This document shows, in pieces, positions 1-64,000 of a DNA stretch of 64,000 bases (within the stretch, counting starts at the first letter, position 1; each line of letters starts with the position of its first letter). The notes beneath the pieces are model-generated. The model saw only the letters and a program-made list of their open reading frames with translations, made no database searches and was not told the DNA's origin. The position numbers and the translations under genes were made by a program. This DNA is from Amorphochlora amoebiformis (taxonomy: Eukaryota > Cercozoa > Chlorarachniophyceae): the NCBI GenBank assembly GCA_054601695.1, contig BAAHQB010000130.1:248001-312000 (forward strand), given 5' to 3'.

Positions 1-61
1 TTGAGGAGGTATACCAGTCCTGATCTTTCCATAACTAAACCCATATTCTATGTATGACTAT

Positions 62-1085
<1,024 letters not shown>

Positions 1086-1156
1086 TGTGCATGCATGTAC
1101 TATATTCTTGTATATAAAGGGTTTCTGGTATAAACTCCATTCTTGATCGTATTCAG

Positions 1157-1234
1157 GTGCATATAGACTGTAACCCTGACGTTAGATACCTGTCGAGCAG
1201 CGTGTATAAAGCGACTTATGGCTGGATTAAGTCT
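1157..1234 (+). CDS. Possible plus-strand exon P2
   Basis: VHIDCNPDVRYLSSS then VYKATYGWIKS, 26 codons between GTATTCAG and GTAAAC; an alternative donor at 1243 gives the phase needed by P3. An overlapping minus-strand frame (LNPAISRFIHAARQ, 1190-1232) also has splice signals. Confidence 0.42.
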
Positions 1235-1374
1235 GTAAACACGTGTCTGTGTATATACGTATGCATGTATGTTTTGTTATGTACACGTGCGTATCAAGTA
1301 TTCATCTTATTTGTACTTGCATGTATGTGAATGAAAAAATTTCGATTTATAAGTATATATATATATATATATTC

Positions 1375-1412
<38 letters not shown>

Positions 1413-1696
1413 ATATGTACATATATGTATATACATTCATTTTTATTTACATGTGTATGTGTGTACCCAGTTTTAATCTACAAGTAGGGGAGGTTGGAAG
1501 AGAGATAAATAATGCAAATTAAATAAACCAGAGAGAAAGAGAGAGAGAGATGAAACTGCGGTGTTGGGGTGGGGTGGAGGGGAAAGAGAGACCAAGGGAG
1601 GAAAATATTGAAAAAGGACATAATACTAACAATGATACCAGTGCTTTATCGATTGAAAGACCAGAACTTATAAACCCGCAACTTATTGATTTTTAG

Positions 1697-1749
1697 GTCC
1701 GCAGGTTATAAGGCCAAAGGCAAGCCTGACGCGTGGGCAGCAAGCTCAG
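1697..1749 (+). CDS. Plus-strand exon P3
   Basis: SAGYKAKGKPDAWAASS, 17 codons, with a good acceptor (ATTTTTAG) and donor (CAG|GTAAGA). The best sign that another gene on the plus strand enters from the left and converges on the channel gene. Function unknown. Confidence 0.5.
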
Positions 1750-1781
1750 GTAAGAGTTATAATATTATACTCTCAGTATAC

Positions 1782-1850
<69 letters not shown>

Positions 1851-1864
1851 TGTACATATATAAT

Positions 1865-1975
1865 ATTAGATTTCAGACAAAAAAAGTACATACATATGTA
1901 TTTATTACAGTATAGACCAAAAACAGGTACACGTATATGTTTCATAAGTTTCGACGAGAACCTGTCCTCACAGGG
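1865..1975. repeat. Dispersed ~110-bp repeat, copy A
   Basis: Similar to 4497-4605: both begin ATTTCAGACAAAAA after a (TA)n tract and end CGACGAGAACCTGTC. No coding potential established. Confidence 0.7.
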
Positions 1976-2230
1976 GTTAGGGTTAGGGTTAGGGTTAGAA
2001 TTAGAGCTAGGGGTTCGAGCAAGGATTAGGGTCAGGGCTGGTGCAGGATTAGGGTTAGATAGGGTTACGGTTCGGGTTACGGTAAGGTTAGGGTTGGGTT
2101 TCTGTTGATTGGGATATGAATTCTTGAGCGAGCGGTCCTGACCCTAGCCCTAACTCTAACCGAGTCAATGGTGTCCTCGGACTAAGACATGCTGAATAGT
2201 CTGATCCTAACCCTAATGCTGACCCGAAAC
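1976..2230. repeat. Interstitial telomere-type repeats, TTAGGG then CCCTAA
   Basis: Degenerate TTAGGG to about 2100, then CCCTAA-sense sequence including one copy of the 50-bp telomere-linked element (2162-2210). Head-to-head orientation. Confidence 0.9.
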
Positions 2231-2269
2231 CTAGATGGGGGTAGGGATGTTTCTAATGTCACAAAAAGC

Positions 2270-2425
2270 GGCCATTTCTCGCTCTTCTTGCTCTTTTTTC
2301 TCTACTCTCTCTTCTCTGTGTTATCTCTCTAATCTCTCTGTATGCTGTCTTTTCTCTCTCTTCTCTCCCTCTCTCTGTCTCTCTCTCTCTCCCCTTTCTT
2401 CCTGTCTCTCTGATTTCGTCTTTCT
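2270..2425. repeat. (CT)n tract
   Basis: Pyrimidine-rich on the plus strand, opposite to the purine-rich plus strand of all large tracts right of 9.4 kb. Confidence 0.9.
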
Positions 2426-2449
2426 GAGGCAAGTATCTATGTTACTATG

Positions 2450-2495
2450 CATTGTGGGATACGTGCTTAAGAATGCTATCATCATATGATACAAT

Positions 2496-2567
<72 letters not shown>

Positions 2568-2572
2568 GTATA

Positions 2573-2614
<42 letters not shown>

Positions 2615-2681
2615 TTCTGGGGTAAGTATCTACGTTACTATGCATATTGGGATACGTACTTAAGAATATTATCGACATGTG

Positions 2682-2732
<51 letters not shown>

Positions 2733-2781
2733 GATACGTACTTAAGAATATTATCGACATTTGTCTCATATATATGTATAT

Positions 2782-2824
<43 letters not shown>

Positions 2825-2859
2825 TTGGGATACGTACTTAAGAATATTATCGACATTTG

Positions 2860-2920
<61 letters not shown>

Positions 2921-2955
2921 TTGCGATACGTACTTAAGAATATTATCGACATTTG

Positions 2956-3022
<67 letters not shown>

Positions 3023-3108
3023 CATACATACACATGTATGTATCTGGGGTAAGTATCTATTTGAATATGCACATTGGGATACTTAAGAGTATTGTCGACA
3101 TATGTTAC

Positions 3109-3112
<4 letters not shown>
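2450..3112. repeat. Tandem copies of a ~45-bp island separated by (TA)n
   Basis: The core GGGATACGTACTTAAGAATA recurs about six times (2457, 2649, 2730, 2827, 2923 and a decayed copy at 3076). Two copies carry GGGGTAAGTATC, a donor-like sequence on the plus strand. May be exon echoes of a plus-strand exon. Confidence 0.8.
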
Positions 3113-3142
<30 letters not shown>

Positions 3143-3269
3143 TTATAGATACATAATTATATATTTCATATATATATACATATGTAAAACGTATATATAT
3201 CCTAGTCGCGAATCACATTGTTAATGGACAATTTGGACATCCGGCCAACCAACGGTATAGTACTACTGA

Positions 3270-3625
3270 TTTCGGAATATCTATGTCTCATCTCACACTT
3301 GCTCTGATTTTTTCGGAATATCTATCTCATCTCACAGAACTTCCTGTGATTTTTCCGGAATATCTATCTCATCTCACAGAACTTTCTGTGATTTTTCCGG
3401 AATATCTATCTCGTCTCACATTTGCTCCGAATTCGGAATATCTTTCTCATCTCACAGAACTTTCTCTGATTTTTCCGGAATATCTTTCTCATCTCACAGA
3501 ACTTTCTGTGATTTCGGAATACCTATCTCGTCTCACATTTGCTCTGAATTCGGAATATCTTTCTCATCTCACAGAACTTTCTCTGAATTCGGAATATCTA
3601 TCTCATCTCACACTTGCTCTCAATG
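3270..3625. repeat. Minisatellite, units of about 36-47 bp
   Basis: Repeats of GAATATCTATCTCATCTCACA plus a variable spacer (ACTTTCTGTGATTTTTCCG). Open on the plus strand because unit lengths are often multiples of three; no sign it is a real protein. Confidence 0.85.
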
Positions 3626-3644
3626 TTGTTTGGTTTCTCGTCGT

Positions 3645-3700
3645 TCGATTCCGCTTTCTAATGTCAACTACAACTGTGTGTGTGTATGTGCGCGAGTGTG
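3645..3700 (+). repeat. Inverted partial copy of channel exon E81 plus (GT)n
   Basis: CGTTCGATTCCGC, TCTAATGTC and a following (GT)n match the 3' end of E81 (9000-9045, minus strand) in order, but here on the plus strand. Confidence 0.6.
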
Positions 3701-3774
3701 TGTGCGCGAATGTGCGTGCGCGAATGTGCGTGCGCAAATGTCCTTGCTATACGTCTCTTCCTCTGAATTTATCC

Positions 3775-3778
<4 letters not shown>

Positions 3779-3841
<63 letters not shown>

Positions 3842-4255
3842 TCTCTCTACGTCTCATTTGTCAAATCTCTCTTCCATTTTACCTCTCACTCACTCTCTCG
3901 TTCTGGACAGCGTTGTAGTCTTTCCTGCACCAGCCCATCCCTCTGCTCTCTCTCTCTCTTTCTCTCTCTCTCTATCTGTGGAATTTTCCAATTTCTTTTT
4001 TTATTCCTCTCTCCCTCTTTTCCCCCCCCCCCCCCCCCAATCCCCTCTCTCTCCATCTACACCTCAATCTCTCACTCGCTCTATCTTCTTTATCCTCCTC
4101 TCAATCTCAATTTTCTCTCCCCTCTACCTCTCTCTCTCTCTCTCTCTATCTATCTTCCTCTCCCTCTCTCTCTCTATCTTCCTATCCCTCTCTCTCTCTC
4201 TCTATCTTCCTCTCCCTCTCATTCTGTTTTTTCTCGCTATCTCCAATCTGTATTT
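3779..4255. repeat. (CT)n tract
   Basis: Nearly pure CTCTCT with a C run near 4023. Plus strand is pyrimidine-rich. Confidence 0.92.
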
Positions 4256-4309
4256 CTGCGTCATTCCCTCTCTTCTCTCACCCGGGATATGACGAGTAAG
4301 TACATATGT

Positions 4310-4328
4310 ATATATGTATATATACACA

Positions 4329-4362
<34 letters not shown>

Positions 4363-4373
4363 AGTGCAAATGC

Positions 4374-4415
<42 letters not shown>

Positions 4416-4446
4416 TATGTATAATATCATACTTCAGACCCAAAGT

Positions 4447-4497
<51 letters not shown>

Positions 4498-4634
4498 GAT
4501 TTCAGACAAAAAGGTATACATATATATGTATTTATTAGAGTAGTAACCAAAACAAGTACATGTGTATGTTTCATCAGCTTCGACGAGAACCTGTCTCACA
4601 TAAATATAATATTTATACTTTTATATATATTTAC

Positions 4635-4669
<35 letters not shown>

Positions 4670-4722
4670 GTAATTTAAATAATATATCAATACATACACA
4701 TATATGCATATATGCATATATC

Positions 4723-4756
<34 letters not shown>

Positions 4757-4818
4757 AGTGGGTTTGGCGATCATCTCGTTGGACGAAATCTAAGTCGAGC
4801 GCGAACATAGGGTGATAA

Positions 4819-4856
<38 letters not shown>

Positions 4857-4870
4857 GCAAGACCAGGACT

Positions 4871-4952
<82 letters not shown>

Positions 4953-5300
4953 ATTGAACAGTATATATATATATATGTGTATATGTGTGTATGTATATAT
5001 ATATATATATATATATATTGAATACATATTGTATTTTCGTACACTTAAGTATTACATAAACCTTATACACGCACACACATATATATATATATATATATGT
5101 ACATATATATATATATATATAATATATATATACGTATACAAATATATACACATTAATATTACATATATATATATATATGATATATATATATATAACATAT
5201 GTAGCATATATACAGCCTCCTAATATTTCTAGATATAGTTAAACTCTCTCTCTCTTCCTGTATAAATATATATATATATATATTCTATTTATATAAACAT
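4310..5300. repeat. (TA)n tracts with small islands
   Basis: Mostly (TA)n. A non-repetitive island at 4757-4822 is open on both strands (plus: [18 protein letters not shown]) but could not be joined to anything. Confidence 0.85.
4497..4605. repeat. Dispersed ~110-bp repeat, copy B
   Basis: Second copy of the segment at 1865-1975, about 2.6 kb away, in the same orientation and also next to (TA)n. Confidence 0.7.
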
Positions 5301-5348
5301 TTTAAATATGAGAGAAATTTTTATGCTAATGCACGTCGATATTCCACA

Positions 5349-5775
5349 TATTAGTTATAGATATGAATGCATATTCTTCTACATATTATAGATATGAATG
5401 CATATTTTTCTACATATTATAGATATGAATGCATATTTTTCTACATATTATAGATATGAATGCATATTTTTCTGCATATTATAGATATGAATGCATATTC
5501 TTGTGCATATTATAGATATGAATGCATATTTTTCTACATATTATAGATATGAATGCATATTTTTCTACATATCATAGATATGAATGCATATTTTTCTACG
5601 TATTATAGATATGAATGCATATTTTTCTGCATATTATAGATATGAATGCATATTTTTCTACATATTATAGATATGAATGCATATTTTTCTACATATTATA
5701 GATATGAATGCATATTTTTCTGCATATTATAGATATGAATGCATATTTTTCTACGTATTATAGATATGAATGCAC
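5349..5775. repeat. 31-bp minisatellite, about 13 units
   Basis: Unit GATATGAATGCATATTTTTC plus TACATATTATA, strictly 31 bp apart (for example 5360, 5391). Not coding. Confidence 0.93.
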
Positions 5776-5895
5776 AAGTATTTCTTCATGTAAACATGAT
5801 GCATGTATTATATACATATGTATATATATATATACATATACATATACATACATATATATATATATATATATACATATGTATATATGTATGCCCAC

Positions 5896-5959
<64 letters not shown>

Positions 5960-6079
5960 GTGTGTATGTATATAGTTGTATATCATCTATATCATATATG
6001 TAGTCACATAGTAAAAATATATATACAAACACATATATACATGTGTATATGTATATATTATATATATATATATATATAT

Positions 6080-6137
<58 letters not shown>

Positions 6138-6156
6138 ACGTATATATTTATATAAT

Positions 6157-6199
<43 letters not shown>

Positions 6200-6339
6200 G
6201 TACAAATACGTGTGCAATCTAGACAATATATATACATACTAGATATATATACACATACATGCATATAATATTGCATACATACTAGACGTATGGGTGTTCG
6301 TGTGCTATGTATGTGATTCAAAAACCGTTTCAATTTTAT

Positions 6340-7400
6340 CAGGCGAAGATTATACTATTATGTACGCATGCGTAGCCATCACCAAGTGCTAAGTTTAGCG
6401 GTCAATATTCAACTAGTTCAAAGCAATTTGGTTAGTTAAAGTTATAACAACTGGATAACTTCTAGAACTTATATATAGATCTAGAAGATTACAATCTATT
6501 CTTATGGCATGTACAGATTCTTCTAAGATGCAATGACGACTAGAACTTATGACGAGAATGATTCCAGTCTTCAAGATCAAGAAGATATATCTCTAGTATC
6601 TAGATATATAATCACTCAGATATGACTAGTGTCTAGAGTGTTGCGCATATGTATGAGTAATATGACTCCGTTGTGTCTAGATCTAGTAGATACTAGAGAT
6701 ATAGATACTCTTGACAAGTCACATGCCCTAGATGCCAGCCAGCTGGCCGCTGAGAGTCTGAGACTACTAGTACTAGTAGTAACCTAGGTAACTAATGTAA
6801 ATCAAGGTAAATATACTAGATATATCACCACAGTCACTATAGTCTAGATAGTCTGGAGGGTATAGTTGGTACTAATGATTACTAAAAAAGAAAAAGGCTT
6901 TGAAGCTCTGGTCCACCTAGTCTGAGCTACATTTCTAGTATATGGCTGTCCACCTAGGCTACGTATACGTACTCTCTAGACTCTCTAGCTAGTACTAGAG
7001 CTACGTAGCATCCTAGGCATCCGTCTAGTCCATGTCTAGATGTCTAGGATGTATCTAGTCGAATATCATATAATCTATATCTACTGGTTTTGTATATATA
7101 TATATACAGTAGGGTATTGATTCTAGTGATTTGCCAATCATCAACTAAACTCTAGCTTGTCAATATTCATCCACTTGATGCAGTGTGTTAATGGACTAGA
7201 TGGAAGTAAACTAGGTAAATTCACCCTATAATGCAAGATCTTTTACTTGGCACCGGCCGCACGTAATCTTGCAACAATCTAGACATTTGTCTTCACCTTT
7301 TTTATGTCACAACAATGTTATTATTCAAGAGATTGCTACACACACACCCCACACACGCATCTAGATATGTGTATGTATCTGTAAACTTAAATTACATATG
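6340..7400. other. CTAG-rich island, no gene seen
   Basis: The longest non-microsatellite stretch on the left. About 30 CTAG tetranucleotides between 6460 and 7370, many as TCTAGA or ACTAGT. No supported exon on either strand. Confidence 0.75.
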
Positions 7401-7821
7401 TATTTGTACGTATGTATGGATATATTTTGTGTATATATGATCAAATATATATATATATATATATATATCTATGTATATATATATATACAAATATATAAAT
7501 ATATATATACAATATATATATATATATATATATGTATATTATATATATTATATATATATATATATACATATATACTATATATATATTATATATATACATA
7601 CACACATATATGTATACATATACACATACACATAATGCACATGTACTCACTAGTATACATGGTTTGAACACAGTAGCAAATGAATATAATATAACAATAA
7701 TAACACTGAAAAATAACTCTTCGGAAAACGTCTAAACTCATCCATAATCCTCTTATTAAAAGTATTAGCATAATGTTGGGGTTTATATTAGCTTAGATTA
7801 ATGATATATTGGAATGCATAC

Positions 7822-63405
<55,584 letters not shown>

Positions 63406-63419
63406 CTTTATGTTTTATA

Positions 63420-63429
63420 TATATATATA

Positions 63430-63474
<45 letters not shown>

Positions 63475-63559
63475 GTAAATATATGTACATAACTATGTGT
63501 ATCGTCCATACGTACTTGATGTGCACGTGTAGAAATATAAGTATATGTACTATATATAC

Positions 63560-63590
<31 letters not shown>

Positions 63591-63687
63591 TACATGTATA
63601 CATACATATAATATACATACATACATACACATACATACATATATTATATACATACATATACATATGTATACACATTTATATTCATAC

Positions 63688-63736
<49 letters not shown>

Positions 63737-63789
63737 CATATATATTTGTTACATACACATACATGTACATTAAACATATATACACACAC

Positions 63790-63827
<38 letters not shown>

Positions 63828-64000
63828 CTGCATGTATACATGTAAATATGAATGAAATATACGTCTAATTCCATCCGTATACACATACATTTCACATCCC
63901 TTATCATACATTTGCACATCCATAAACATACAAATAGACATTGAATTTAAGTGTATCTTGGGGTATTCACGCATTACATCATATGCTTGGTTCTAAATAA
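63420..64000. repeat. (TA)n, TATG and unassigned end
   Basis: Intron 5' of E1. 63840-64000 is AT-rich unique DNA without a supported exon. Confidence 0.85.

Noticed and set aside
1190-1232. Minus-strand exon LNPAISRFIHAARQ
   Set aside because: Overlaps the longer plus-strand frame P2; no connection to the channel chain could be shown.
3283-3918. 211-codon plus-strand frame (MSHLTLALIF...)
   Set aside because: Translated minisatellite followed by CT/GT repeats.

Overview
The window is eukaryotic nuclear DNA. Most of it is (TA)n, with long (GA/CT)n, (CATA/TATG)n and (CA)n tracts, minisatellites and many interstitial TTAGGG/CCCTAA arrays. Long apparent reading frames such as poly(YI), poly(LS), poly(NP) and poly(YVCM) are translated repeats and were discarded. 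The lineage cannot be fixed from sequence alone. A TTAGGG-type telomere motif, very short exons in large repeat-filled introns, and a four-domain cation channel suggest a protist or alga with a large genome.

The main content is one gene on the minus strand, read from about 63.4 kb down to about 9 kb, built of very small exons (30-114 nt). I traced it by hand by translating the short non-repetitive islands and matching splice sites and phases. Seventy-nine consecutive exons (E1-E79, 63405 down to 12377) sum to 4,450 nt, which is one leading phase nucleotide plus 1,483 codons. Every junction keeps frame. The product is a four-domain voltage-gated channel alpha subunit: domain I from S3 onward (S1-S2 lie beyond the right edge), complete domains II, III and IV, a post-S6 EF-hand-like region and a canonical IQ motif. 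The four pore exons read SLEGW, GGEGW, SLEGW and T|GEDW, an EEEE ring that predicts Ca2+ selectivity.

Layout, right to left (5' to 3' of the gene): 63.4-55.5 kb domain I; 55.0-49.7 kb I-II linker; 47.9-41.1 kb domain II; 40.4-34.6 kb II-III linker; 34.2-28.3 kb domain III; 28.1-27.1 kb III-IV linker; 25.5-18.9 kb domain IV; 18.4-9.0 kb C-terminal tail. E81 (9000-9126) either ends the protein at a TAA (9014-9016) or continues into weaker exons down to 7.8 kb. The left 5 kb carries a few possible plus-strand exons and CT tracts in the opposite orientation, so a convergent neighbour is possible. A CTAG-rich island (6.4-7.4 kb) lies between.

Three architectural features stand out. Telomere-type repeats directly abut many splice sites. 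Many exons are accompanied by truncated tandem copies (acceptor-side pieces upstream, donor-side pieces downstream). A roughly 50-bp element, always joined to the telomeric repeat in the same orientation, recurs at nine places.
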